DNA of 64,000 nucleotides, taken from the NCBI RefSeq assembly GCF_001426545.1, contig NZ_LMEZ01000007.1, positions 523,097-587,096 on the forward strand, given 5' to 3'. Under the pieces are notes generated by a model. That model was not told where the DNA came from. It searched no databases and saw nothing but the letters and a program-made list of their open reading frames with translations. Shown in pieces: positions 35,469 to 43,923 of the stretch (the stretch's first letter is position 1; every line of letters starts with the position of its first letter). Position numbers and translations under genes: made by a program. This stretch comes from Mycobacterium sp. Root135 (GTDB taxonomy: Bacteria; Actinomycetota; Actinomycetes; Mycobacteriales; Mycobacteriaceae).

Positions 35469-35709
35469 TTGAACGAGTAAACACTCACCCACCGACACCG
35501 TCAAGCGGGTCGGACTCTCCGGCAGGCCCCTGTACGCCTCCAGTGAAATACCCGGGTGGCAGTTCCCAGGGTCGGCTAGAGTTTGGTCACCGGAACCCGC
35601 TTCGGAATGGGACTGGTGCGCGCGTCCAGCACCAGGGACCGCACGGAATCGCCTCGCGATTCGCCGAAGGACAAGCGTTCGCAATTCGGGGATTAGTAAG
35701 GACAGCATC

Positions 35710-35973
35710 ATGAGGTCACATCGCCTGGCTCGCCGTGTCGCGGCCTACGCAGGAGGTGCCGCCGTCGTCGCGATGGTCGGCCTGACAGCAGCGTGCGGCG
35801 GCAGCTCCGACAAAGCCCCCGAGACCACCACCCCCTCGACGACCACCGCGCCGTCGTCGTCGGCCCCCTCGGTGACACCCACCGAGAAGTCGATCAACCC
35901 CACGGGTGGCAACCTGTTCACGCCTCCGGTCAAGGCACCGCCCGCGCCGACGGCGATCCCCGGCGACAACTGA
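35710..35973 (+). CDS. Small Thr/Ser/Pro-rich lipoprotein
   Basis: 87 residues: signal peptide with lipobox GLTAAC (Cys near residue 29), then a low-complexity Thr/Ser/Pro chain and a Pro-rich end. Outer-face membrane anchor of unknown function. AAGGA 7 nt before the ATG at 35710. A small membrane gene also follows imuA' in M. tuberculosis (Rv3395A), so position may be conserved. It lies 46 nt before the sedolisin gene on the same strand and may be its operon leader. Confidence 0.75.
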   Translation: MRSHRLARRVAAYAGGAAVVAMVGLTAACGGSSDKAPETTTPSTTTAPSSSAPSVTPTEKSINPTGGNLFTPPVKAPPAPTAIPGDN

Positions 35974-36019
35974 CATCCCGCCCGTTCGCGAATCCGGCGC
36001 AGGACCGTCCCACGACCCC

Positions 36020-37657
36020 ATGCCGTCACAGACTCTGACAGCACCACGGACCAGGCGCTCCAACGCCTGGCCGTGGCTGCTGCCCGTCATCATGCTTGCC
36101 GTTCTGGCACTGGCCTCTGACATCCGGATCACGCCGGGCACCGGGCGATCCAACATGATCGACGGACCCTTCGCCTCGTTGTTGGCCGCGTCGACCGATC
36201 TGGGACCGGCCCGCGGCGATCACGTCCAACTCACCGCGATGTTGCGCGACGACCGTCGCCCCGACGCGCTGATCGGCTGGGCGAGGCAGCACGGCCTCAC
36301 CGTGCAATGGCGCACCAGCGACGGCTGGGCCGTCGTGGAGGGCGCCCCCGACCGCGTGGCAGACGCACTCGCCGTCGAGGTTCACGACTACCGCGGCCAG
36401 CGCGGTCAGGAGTTCTACGCCTCACCGCAGCAGCCGGAGGTGCCGACTCCGCTTCGGGACGAAGTCCAGCAGCTCGGCCGAATCCTCAGTTACACACCGC
36501 ATCACGAATCGCGGCCGGACATCTTGCCGCTCGACGTCCCCGACCGCGGACTGACGCCAACCGCCCTGCTGAACACCTACAACGCGGCGGGCCTGGCACG
36601 CAGCGGATTCACGGGCAAGGGCACCACGATCGTGATCTTCGCGTTCAACGGCTTCGCCCAGTCCGACCTCGACACCTTCGCCGACCTCAACGGTCTTCCG
36701 CGGTTCACCCCGACCGTCGTCGGCGATCAACTGAAGGAACCGTACGGCGAGACCACGATGGATCTCGAAGTCGCCCATGCGATTGCGCCCGACGCCAAGT
36801 TGGTCGTCGTCAACGCGCGACCGACCGTCGAGGGCGACGGCGCGTTCCAGAAGATCGGGCAGATGCTCGAGGACACCAATGATCAGTTCCCCGGCGCGAT
36901 TTGGAGCCTCTCGATCGGCTGGGGTTGCGACAAGCTGCTCACCGCAGCGGATTTGGAGCCGGTGCGCTCCGCGCTCGTCGATGCCCACGAGAACGGCACC
37001 ACGGCGTTCAACGCCAGCGGCGACCTCGCCGGGCTGGAGTGCAAGGGCGGCGACGACTGGGACTCCCCGCCGGGACCTGCCGACGTCGGACTGGATTCCA
37101 TTGCCTCCCTTCCCGAAATGACCAGCGTGGGCGGCACCACGCTGTCCACCGACGCCGAGGGCAGGTGGCTCGCCGAGCAGGCCTGGTTCGACGTCCCGCT
37201 CTCCCAGGGCACCGGCGGGGGCGTGTCGACGCTCTTCGGCCGGCCGCCGTGGCAGCAGGTCGCGTCGGGACAGATTCCGGCCGCCCGCAACACCGGCATG
37301 AGACTGACCCCCGACATCTCCGCGGTTGCCGACCCGTTCACCGGGGTGAAGATCGTGCTCAACGGCGACAACGTCGTCGGCGGTGGCACCTCGCAATCGG
37401 CACCCATCTGGGCGGGGCTGACCGCGGTGATGACCCAGTTCTTGAAGGAGAACGGCGGTCGGGAGATCGGCGACATCAACCCCCTGCTCTATCGGATCGC
37501 CCAGGGCGCGCCGCTGCCCGCCTTCCGCGACGTGACGTTGGGCGGCAACGCCGTTGACACCGCGGGGCCGGGTTACGACCTGGTCAGCGGACTCGGCACC
37601 CCCGACGTCGACAACCTCGCCCGCAATCTGCTGACCATCCAGAGGATCGTCCAATGA
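36020..37657 (+). CDS. Membrane-anchored S53 (sedolisin/kumamolisin) serine-carboxyl peptidase with propeptide
   Basis: 545-residue protease. An N-terminal membrane span (about 14-34, WPWLLPVIMLAVLAL) precedes a pro-kumamolisin domain (about 45-150) and the catalytic domain. The S53 triad is visible: Glu244 and Asp248 in YGETTMDLEVAHAIAP, and Ser458 in GGGTSQSAP. Oxyanion Asp335 lies in NASGDLAG, and GPGYDLVSGLGTPD supplies the C-terminal Ca site. The enzyme acts outside the membrane and is usually active at acid pH. The ATG at 36020 is used; a longer upstream frame overlaps the lipoprotein gene. It is coupled to the next gene by ATGA. Confidence 0.9.
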   Translation: MPSQTLTAPRTRRSNAWPWLLPVIMLAVLALASDIRITPGTGRSNMIDGPFASLLAASTDLGPARGDHVQLTAMLRDDRRPDALIGWARQHGLTVQWRTSDGWAVVEGAPDRVADALAVEVHDYRGQRGQEFYASPQQPEVPTPLRDEVQQLGRILSYTPHHESRPDILPLDVPDRGLTPTALLNTYNAAGLARSGFTGKGTTIVIFAFNGFAQSDLDTFADLNGLPRFTPTVVGDQLKEPYGETTMDLEVAHAIAPDAKLVVVNARPTVEGDGAFQKIGQMLEDTNDQFPGAIWSLSIGWGCDKLLTAADLEPVRSALVDAHENGTTAFNASGDLAGLECKGGDDWDSPPGPADVGLDSIASLPEMTSVGGTTLSTDAEGRWLAEQAWFDVPLSQGTGGGVSTLFGRPPWQQVASGQIPAARNTGMRLTPDISAVADPFTGVKIVLNGDNVVGGGTSQSAPIWAGLTAVMTQFLKENGGREIGDINPLLYRIAQGAPLPAFRDVTLGGNAVDTAGPGYDLVSGLGTPDVDNLARNLLTIQRIVQ

Positions 37658-38871
37658 GTACCGAACCGGACACCGACGACCCCACCCCGGGAATGGTCGA
37701 GTGCCGGGTGTGCAAGACCGAGGTACCCGAAGGCGAGTACTGCGGTCTGTGCGGCATTCCCCTCAGCGAGCACCGCGCCGACGGGCCGGGATGGTTGCGG
37801 GCCACCGCCTACAGCGCCTCCCCCGGAGAACATCTCTTCCGACCCAACATCGTCAGCTCGTTGTTCCCGCACCTGTCTCCGGGTTCACGCAAGCCGTTCC
37901 TCGTCGGCCTCCTGGTCATCCTGGCTGCCCTGGTGGCCACCAGCTTGTTCCGGCTACCGGCGGCGTTGATCACCGTCGCCGCACTGGGTTTGCCCCTGCT
38001 GTTCCTGATCTACCTGCAGGAGTCCGACGTCTACGACGACGTCCCCACCGGAACCCTGGTCGCCACGGCGGGATTGGGCATCGGACTCGGCGTCGGATGG
38101 GTGCTCTGGACGGGCGCCGTCGTCGCGCAGGCCTACGACGTCGGGCTGGGGATGGGCATCGCCGGATCACGCATCCTGCGCGACGGGCTCGGCGTCCCCA
38201 TCGGCGGGGTGATCCTCATGCTCGTCCCCGCCCTGGTGGTGAGATTGGTGCGACCCGGCCAGCGAGAAGCCCTGGACGGCTTCGCCATTGGCGCACTCGG
38301 TGCCCTGATGTTCACGGCGGCGGCCCAAATGACCCGGTTGTCACCACAATTTGCGGGCGGCATGATCGCGCGCTCACGACCGATGAACGGCTTGATCGTC
38401 GAGGCGGGCATCCGTGGCGTGGCCGTGCCGCTGACCGCGGCAGCCGTTGGCGGTCTGATCGGCACGGTGCTGTGGTTCACCCGCCCGGAGAACAAGAAGC
38501 ACCAGCACCGCCACTACGTCCGACTCGTCGTAGCCGTCTTCGCACTGGTAATTCTGGTGCTCTACGCCGGCCTCGGTCTGGTCGACGTGGCCAGGATGCC
38601 CCAATTGCTGCAATTGACATTGCATCTCGGTGTGGCCGCGGCCGCGCTACTCGCGTTGCGGGTCGGGTTGCATCTGGCGCTGCTGCACGAGGCCCACGAC
38701 GAGATCCTCTCCGACCAACCGTTGCTGTGCCAGCACTGCGGGCACGTCGTCCCCGACATGGCCTTCTGTGTCGCCTGCGGCGCAGCCACCAGGGCGTCCT
38801 CACGATCCTCGCGGCAGGCCCGGCGTGACATCCGACCGGTCCGCGTCGAGCCAGGGGCGGACGACGCGTGA
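37654..38871 (+). CDS. Multi-pass membrane protein with N- and C-terminal zinc ribbons
   Basis: 405 residues. Residues 17-33 form a zinc ribbon (CRVC...CGLC), followed by about eight to nine membrane spans (85-345) and a second ribbon (CQHC...CVAC) near 363-380, then a basic tail. The membrane core has some PrsW-like features (an acidic loop QESDVYDDVP), but I cannot confirm a metalloprotease motif. The start overlaps the sedolisin stop and the end overlaps the next start (GTGA), so the three proteins are made together. Function unknown. Confidence 0.78.
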   Translation: MSTEPDTDDPTPGMVECRVCKTEVPEGEYCGLCGIPLSEHRADGPGWLRATAYSASPGEHLFRPNIVSSLFPHLSPGSRKPFLVGLLVILAALVATSLFRLPAALITVAALGLPLLFLIYLQESDVYDDVPTGTLVATAGLGIGLGVGWVLWTGAVVAQAYDVGLGMGIAGSRILRDGLGVPIGGVILMLVPALVVRLVRPGQREALDGFAIGALGALMFTAAAQMTRLSPQFAGGMIARSRPMNGLIVEAGIRGVAVPLTAAAVGGLIGTVLWFTRPENKKHQHRHYVRLVVAVFALVILVLYAGLGLVDVARMPQLLQLTLHLGVAAAALLALRVGLHLALLHEAHDEILSDQPLLCQHCGHVVPDMAFCVACGAATRASSRSSRQARRDIRPVRVEPGADDA

Positions 38872-39587
38872 CGACGATCGTCCAGGGCTACTCGACGCAC
38901 GCAGGCACGTACACCGCACCGGCGCTGCGCAAGACCTCCCACCGTCGACTCCTCGTCGTATGGGTGGCCGCCATCGGTCTGGTCGCCGCCGGACTCGTCG
39001 CAATGTCGGGCGCATTGGAGACGCCGTCGCCCCGGTACGTCTGCCCACCCGATTGCGGACGACCACCGATGGGACTGCCGGTCACGATCAATCCACGCTT
39101 CACCGCGCCGGACGGGGCGTTCTCGGTGGCCTACCCGGCGGAGGGCACGGCCTACAACGTCACCGCAGGCGATCGCGGCATTACCGCCGACCTGCTGGCC
39201 GGCGACGGCGGCACAATGCGATTGTTCAGCGAGCCAGCTGCCGGCCGCACCCCCGAACAGATCGCCAACCAGCTCGTCAAGGCGACCTTCCCCGACACGA
39301 AGATGGCCTACGAAATCCCCAACGCGATGGTCGGATACCAACCGGGCTACGGCCTGGTTGCCGATTGTTGGCCGCAGGGTTCCAACGCGAGTTACACCCG
39401 AATGCGGGTGGTCGTCATGGTGGCCGTGAAGAACGACCTCGCCTTGGTGGCCGGGGCCGTGGGTCCGTTCCACGCCTTCGGCCCCGACTTCGGGTCGGGA
39501 AAGCCGTCGGCGGCGAACCTGCAAATTGCCCTTGACATGGGCAAATACGTCAACAGCTTCCATTGGCGCGGCGACCCGCTGCGCTGA
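38868..39587 (+). CDS. Single-pass membrane-anchored exported protein of unknown function
   Basis: 239 residues with one span near 28-47 (LLVVWVAAIGLVAAGLVAM) and an extracytoplasmic domain carrying CPPDCGRPP, then a beta-rich region FSVAYPAEGTAYNVT resembling mycobacterial PsbP/lipoprotein-like folds. GTG start overlapping the previous stop. Last gene of the sedolisin operon; a possible substrate or partner of the peptidase. Confidence 0.75.
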   Translation: MTTIVQGYSTHAGTYTAPALRKTSHRRLLVVWVAAIGLVAAGLVAMSGALETPSPRYVCPPDCGRPPMGLPVTINPRFTAPDGAFSVAYPAEGTAYNVTAGDRGITADLLAGDGGTMRLFSEPAAGRTPEQIANQLVKATFPDTKMAYEIPNAMVGYQPGYGLVADCWPQGSNASYTRMRVVVMVAVKNDLALVAGAVGPFHAFGPDFGSGKPSAANLQIALDMGKYVNSFHWRGDPLR

Positions 39588-39633
39588 CGACCACCTCCCG
39601 GACTGATGTGATCGGGATTTCCCACGGTTAAAT

Positions 39634-39670
39634 GGTGACATTGACAAATGTCACCAATCGCTGTTGTACT
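39634..39670 (+). promoter_or_regulatory. Perfect palindromic operator and promoter of the esterase-monooxygenase operon
   Basis: Arms GGTGACATT (39634-39642) and AATGTCACC (39647-39655) flank GACA. The palindrome contains a consensus -35 TTGACA at 39641-39646; TGTACT at 39665-39670 is a plausible -10 (18-bp spacer), 7 nt before the GTG at 39678. A repressor bound here would block RNA polymerase. The regulator may be the operon's own MerR protein or an unlinked TetR. Confidence 0.65.
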
Positions 39671-39677
39671 TCGGGTT

Positions 39678-40664
39678 GTGACGACCAATACGATGCCAAC
39701 GCGGGGCTCCCGGCGATCGCGCGCCGCAGCCACGGTGAGCGGCCTGACGCTGCGACAGATCAGCGCGGCACTGCCGCCCGAACGGGCGTGGGGCCTGTGG
39801 GCATCACGCCGGATCGTCGAGCGGATCATGGACTCCTTCGGCCCCTCGCTGGCCGGGACCGACGTCGAGAAGGTCGACGTCCGCCTGCCCGACGGCCGCC
39901 GCGTCGTCGGCGAATGGGTGCGAGGCGCGGGGGTGGCCAGCACGGCCGCCAGCGAGTGCATCTACTTCCTGCACGGCAGCGGCTTCGCGCTGTGCTCACC
40001 CCGCACCCACCGCAGGCTGACGGCCTGGTTGTCCCGACTGACCGGGCTCCCCGTGTTCTGCCTCGACTACCGCCTCGCCCCGCGGCATCGCTTCCCCGCT
40101 GCCGCCGTCGACGCCCGGTCCGGCTGGGACTGGCTCCTCACCGTGCAGGGCTTCGCCCCCGACCGGGTCGTCGTCGCCGGCGATTCGGCAGGCGGGCATC
40201 TGGCCGTCGACCTGCTGCTGCAGCCCGACGTCGCCCATCCGGCCGGTCTCGCCCTGTTCTCACCGCTGCTCGACCTGACGTTCGGGCTGGCGCGCGCCAG
40301 AGAAGAACTGCGGCGAGATCCCGCGATCCGCGCCGCCGACGCCGCGAAACTCGTCGGATTGTATTGCGCAGGAACGGACCTCACTCATCCCCGGCTCACC
40401 CTCGACGTCGCGGGCGGGCGGCGGATGCCGCCGACGCTGGTCCAAGCCGGTGGGGGCGAGATGCTCGTCGCCGACTCTCGGCGATTGGCCGCCGACATCA
40501 CCGCCGCGGGTGGTGACTGCGAGCTGCAGGTCTGGCCCGATCAGGTACACGTCTTCCAGGCACTACCGAAGCTGACCCCCGAGGCCGTGCCCGCGATGCG
40601 GGAGGTGGCGGCGTTCATCGGAGAGTCGTTGCGGGGCAGTGTAATCAGCCGGGTGGCTGGCTAA
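39678..40664 (+). CDS. Alpha/beta-hydrolase esterase (hormone-sensitive-lipase family)
   Basis: 328-residue HSL-type esterase. Oxyanion motif HGSG at residues 99-102 (HGGG variant), nucleophile Ser170 in GDSAG, LDYRLAPRH and catalytic His291 in DQVHVF. It resembles mycobacterial Lip esterases found beside Baeyer-Villiger monooxygenases (LipR/mymA type), where it could cleave the ester made by the monooxygenase. The GTG at 39678 is preferred: an ATG at 39648 lies inside the operator, and ATG 39693 is an alternative. TAATG overlap with the next gene. Confidence 0.85.
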   Translation: MTTNTMPTRGSRRSRAAATVSGLTLRQISAALPPERAWGLWASRRIVERIMDSFGPSLAGTDVEKVDVRLPDGRRVVGEWVRGAGVASTAASECIYFLHGSGFALCSPRTHRRLTAWLSRLTGLPVFCLDYRLAPRHRFPAAAVDARSGWDWLLTVQGFAPDRVVVAGDSAGGHLAVDLLLQPDVAHPAGLALFSPLLDLTFGLARAREELRRDPAIRAADAAKLVGLYCAGTDLTHPRLTLDVAGGRRMPPTLVQAGGGEMLVADSRRLAADITAAGGDCELQVWPDQVHVFQALPKLTPEAVPAMREVAAFIGESLRGSVISRVAG

Positions 40665-41497
40665 TGGGCATCTTCGGCTCCTCCCCCAAACGTAGCCACG
40701 GGGCGGCGGCCGTCATCACCGGAGCGGGTAGCGGCATCGGCGCCGCATTCGCCGCCGAACTCGCCCGTCGTGGCGGCCGGATCGTGTGCAGCGACGTCGA
40801 CGAGGGGTCGTCGCAAGCCACGGCCGACGCCATCGTCGCCGCGGGCGGGCAGGCCACCTCGGTCCGTTGCGACGTCTCTCAACTCGACGACGTCCGGCAG
40901 CTGGCCGAGGTAGCCCAGTCCTGGCACGGCGGTCCGCCGACGCTGGTGGTCAACAACGCCGGTGTCGGGGCGGGCGGTGCCGCCATCGGCGACGTCGAGA
41001 TGGACGACTGGAGGTGGGTTCTCGGGATCAACCTGTGGGGGCCGATCCACGGCTGCCAGGTGTTCACCCCGATCCTGCGGGAGGCGGGCCGGCCCGCCGG
41101 GATCGTCAACGTCGGGTCGGCCGCCGCGTTCGGCGCAGCACCCGGCATGGCGGCCTACAACGTCAGCAAGGCCGGGGTGCTGTCACTGTCGGAGACACTG
41201 GCCGCCGAACTGTCCGGCACCGGAATCAACGTGACGGTGCTGTGCCCGACGTTCGTCAAGACCAACATCGTGCAGGCGGGCCGGATCTCGGCGCAGTCGA
41301 CGCAGTTGGCCGACAAGCTGATGCGCTGGACCGGCTTCACCCCCGAGCGCGTCGTCCGGGCCTGCCTGGACACCAACGACCGCGGTGGCCTCTACTGCAT
41401 GCCGCAGCCCGACGCCCGAATCGGCTGGGGCATCAAACGATTCACACCGACGGTGTACACCCGTGCCGTCGGGCTGACCAATCGCGCGACCACTTAG
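40664..41497 (+). CDS. Short-chain dehydrogenase/reductase
   Basis: 277-residue classical SDR: ITGAGSGIGAAFAAEL (NAD(P) site), CDVSQLDD, NNAG, and the Ser-Tyr-Lys centre VGSAAAFGAAPGMAAYNVSKAG. The Asp after beta-2 (CSDVDEG) suggests NAD preference. Its start overlaps the esterase stop and its own stop overlaps the next gene's ribosome site. It probably oxidises an alcohol to the ketone used by the monooxygenase; this is inferred from context. Confidence 0.9.
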   Translation: MGIFGSSPKRSHGAAAVITGAGSGIGAAFAAELARRGGRIVCSDVDEGSSQATADAIVAAGGQATSVRCDVSQLDDVRQLAEVAQSWHGGPPTLVVNNAGVGAGGAAIGDVEMDDWRWVLGINLWGPIHGCQVFTPILREAGRPAGIVNVGSAAAFGAAPGMAAYNVSKAGVLSLSETLAAELSGTGINVTVLCPTFVKTNIVQAGRISAQSTQLADKLMRWTGFTPERVVRACLDTNDRGGLYCMPQPDARIGWGIKRFTPTVYTRAVGLTNRATT

Positions 41498-41506
41498 GAG
41501 ACCATC

Positions 41507-42427
41507 GTGGCAATCGACATGGATGCAATGCTGGAGAAGATCAAGGATCGCCAGTGGGCGCTGGCCGACATCGACTGGGAGGCACCGGGCGCCGAGACCA
41601 TCAGCGACGAGTTCCGGCCCAAGCTCAAGGCGTTCATGGCCGACCTGTGCTGGATCGAGAACGTCGGTGCCCGTGGGTTCGCCGCGCTGGCCAAGAAGGC
41701 GCCGACGCCCGTCCTCGCCGAGATCTACCGCTACTTCCATGCCGAGGAACAGCGGCACGCCAACGCCGAACTCGCCCTGATGAAGCGGTGGGGCATGCTC
41801 GAAGACGGTGAGATGCCGGAGCCGAACATCAACATCCGGTTGGCCATACAGTGGCTGGACAAGTATTCCGACGACATGTCACTGTCGATCCTGGGGACCG
41901 TCATCCCGATGCTGGAGGTGGCGCTGGACGGCGCGCTGCTCAAGTTCCTGCTCGAAGAGGTCCACGACCCGGTGTGCCACCAGGTGTTCGAGAAGATCAA
42001 CAACGACGAATCCCGGCACATCGCAGTCGACTTCGACGTGCTCAACATGATCGGCAACGCGACCGCGCGCCGGCTGGCCATCCAATTCGTCGGCAATGTC
42101 GCCTCACCGGGAGTGATCCTTGGCATGCTGATGTACGCGCCCCTGCTGAATCGGATGCGCAACAACATCGTCGAGATGGGTCTGGAACCCGAGCGGCTCT
42201 ACGACGCCATGAAGCGGTTCCGGAAGATGGGCGAGCGCGCCGAGTTCACCCGCCGCGTGCCGACCTATCAGCTGCTGAAGTTCCACTCCAGGCTCGTGGT
42301 CAACCCGAACAACCCGTATCACTACCTGGCGAACTCGATGGTCTGGCTGTCCGACCGCTACCCGAACAGCTTGCTCAGCCCCATCCCCACCTGGTTCAAG
42401 GAGCTGACCTATGAGCCGGCAGCCTGA
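41507..42427 (+). CDS. Ferritin-like di-iron protein, putative oxygenase
   Basis: 306 residues, helical, with two ExxH motifs typical of ferritin-like di-iron sites: Glu81-His84 in FHAEEQRH (Glu80 adjacent) and Glu168-His171 in NNDESRH, each in a helix pair. Other carboxylate ligands, such as the Glu in ENVGARG and in MLEVALDG, are plausible. It may hydroxylate or otherwise oxidise the pathway substrate. GTG start at 41507 with TAGGAG 7 nt upstream. It overlaps the monooxygenase start by 17 nt. No closer functional assignment is possible by eye. Confidence 0.75.
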   Translation: MAIDMDAMLEKIKDRQWALADIDWEAPGAETISDEFRPKLKAFMADLCWIENVGARGFAALAKKAPTPVLAEIYRYFHAEEQRHANAELALMKRWGMLEDGEMPEPNINIRLAIQWLDKYSDDMSLSILGTVIPMLEVALDGALLKFLLEEVHDPVCHQVFEKINNDESRHIAVDFDVLNMIGNATARRLAIQFVGNVASPGVILGMLMYAPLLNRMRNNIVEMGLEPERLYDAMKRFRKMGERAEFTRRVPTYQLLKFHSRLVVNPNNPYHYLANSMVWLSDRYPNSLLSPIPTWFKELTYEPAA

Positions 42428-43922
42428 GGTGCACGTCTACGACACCCTGATCGTCGGCACCGGGTTCACCGGCATCGGGGCGGCCATCAAGCTGACCCAG
42501 GCAGGCGTGGACGACATCGTCATCGTCGAACGCGACCAGCGCGTCGGCGGGACGTGGCGGGACAACACGTATCCCGGTGCGGCATGCGACATTCCGTCGC
42601 TGCTGTACTCGTTTTCGTTCGTCGCCAACCCCACCTGGTCACGGGCCTATTCCCCCGCCGAGGAGATCCGGCTACACATCGAAGAGATGGTGGACCGCTT
42701 CGACCTGAGGCGGCGCATCGACTTCGGCGTCGAGGTGAACGGTCTGTCCTTCGACGAAGACGCCGGGGTGTGGGACGTGAGGACCACCGGCGGCACGGAG
42801 TACCGTGCCCGCACCGTCGTGCTGGCGTCGGGGCCGCTGCCCGATCACAAATGGCCGAACGTCCGCGGGATCGAAACCTACGAGGGCCACAAGATCCACA
42901 GCGCCCGTTGGGATCACGACTACGACTTCACCGGCAAGCGCGTGGCGGTCATCGGCACCGGTGCGAGCGCCGTGCAGATCGTGCCGGAACTGGTCAAGCA
43001 GGCCGCCTTCGTCAAGGTCTTCCAACGCACGCCGGGCTGGGTGATCCCGCGGCTTGACGTCGCCACCCCCGATCGTGCCCAAGAACTCTTTGCGAAAGTG
43101 CCTGCGGTGCAACGGGCAGCGCGACGGGCGTTGTTCTGGGGGCACGAGGTCAGCGCCACCGCGCTGGTCTGGAAGTCGCCGTTGAGCGGGCTCGTCGCCC
43201 GGCTCGGCAAGGCACACCTGCATCGCCAGGTGAAGGATCCGTGGTTGCGCAGACAGCTGACGCCGGACTTCACCCCAGGCTGCAAGCGCATGTTGGTCTC
43301 CAGCGACTACTACCCCGCCTTGCAACGCGACAACTGCAAGCTGATCGACTGGCCGATCGCCACCATGAGCCCGGTGGGCATCCGCACCGGCGACGGCATC
43401 GAACATCACCTGGACTGCGTCGTGTTCGCGACGGGGTACGACGTGCACCTCACCGGCCCGCCGTATGGGGTGACCGGGCTTGGCGGCCGGTCCCTCGGCG
43501 ACGAGTGGACCCGCGGGGCGCAGGCGTACAAGAGCATCAACGCCAGTGGTTACCCGAATCTGTTCTTCATGACGGGTCCCAATTCCGGGCCGGGGCACAA
43601 TTCGCTGCTGGTGTTCGTGGAGGGCCAGCTCGACTACGCCGTCGCGGGGATCACCACCATCCTGCGCGAGAACCTGCGCTACCTCGACGTCCGTGCCGAC
43701 GTTCAGCGACGCCACAACGAGGAGCTTCAGAAGCGTTTGACCAAGACGACGTGGATGAGCGGGTGCAGCAGTTGGTACCTGACGGCCGACGGTTTCAACG
43801 CCTCGATGTACCCGGGCTTCGCCACACAGTATCTTCGACAGATGCGTGACTTCCGGTTCGGTGACTACGAGGCGGTTCCAGCGGGTAGTAGGCCTGCCGT
43901 GAGCATAAGTTCGTCGGCCTGA
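42411..43922 (+). CDS. Flavin-containing monooxygenase, Baeyer-Villiger type
   Basis: 503-residue FAD/NADPH enzyme like mycobacterial MymA/EthA. FAD motif GTGFTGIGAA, GGTWRDNTYPGAACD, NADPH motif GTGASAVQIVP, and the BVMO fingerprint YEGHKIHSARWD. It inserts oxygen next to a ketone or oxidises S/N atoms. Start ATG at 42411 inside the end of the ferritin-like gene. Together with the esterase and SDR it makes a plausible alcohol-ketone-ester degradation route; the substrate is unknown. Confidence 0.9.
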   Translation: MSRQPEVHVYDTLIVGTGFTGIGAAIKLTQAGVDDIVIVERDQRVGGTWRDNTYPGAACDIPSLLYSFSFVANPTWSRAYSPAEEIRLHIEEMVDRFDLRRRIDFGVEVNGLSFDEDAGVWDVRTTGGTEYRARTVVLASGPLPDHKWPNVRGIETYEGHKIHSARWDHDYDFTGKRVAVIGTGASAVQIVPELVKQAAFVKVFQRTPGWVIPRLDVATPDRAQELFAKVPAVQRAARRALFWGHEVSATALVWKSPLSGLVARLGKAHLHRQVKDPWLRRQLTPDFTPGCKRMLVSSDYYPALQRDNCKLIDWPIATMSPVGIRTGDGIEHHLDCVVFATGYDVHLTGPPYGVTGLGGRSLGDEWTRGAQAYKSINASGYPNLFFMTGPNSGPGHNSLLVFVEGQLDYAVAGITTILRENLRYLDVRADVQRRHNEELQKRLTKTTWMSGCSSWYLTADGFNASMYPGFATQYLRQMRDFRFGDYEAVPAGSRPAVSISSSA

Positions 43923-43923
43923 C

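Noticed and set aside
39648..39677. ATG at 39648 as the esterase start
   Set aside because: It lies inside the perfect operator palindrome and between the -35 and -10 elements, so it would not be in the mRNA.
39969..39980. HGSG read as a broken oxyanion hole in the esterase
   Set aside because: The HGGG third position varies in HSL-type esterases and the Ser-Asp-His set is otherwise present.
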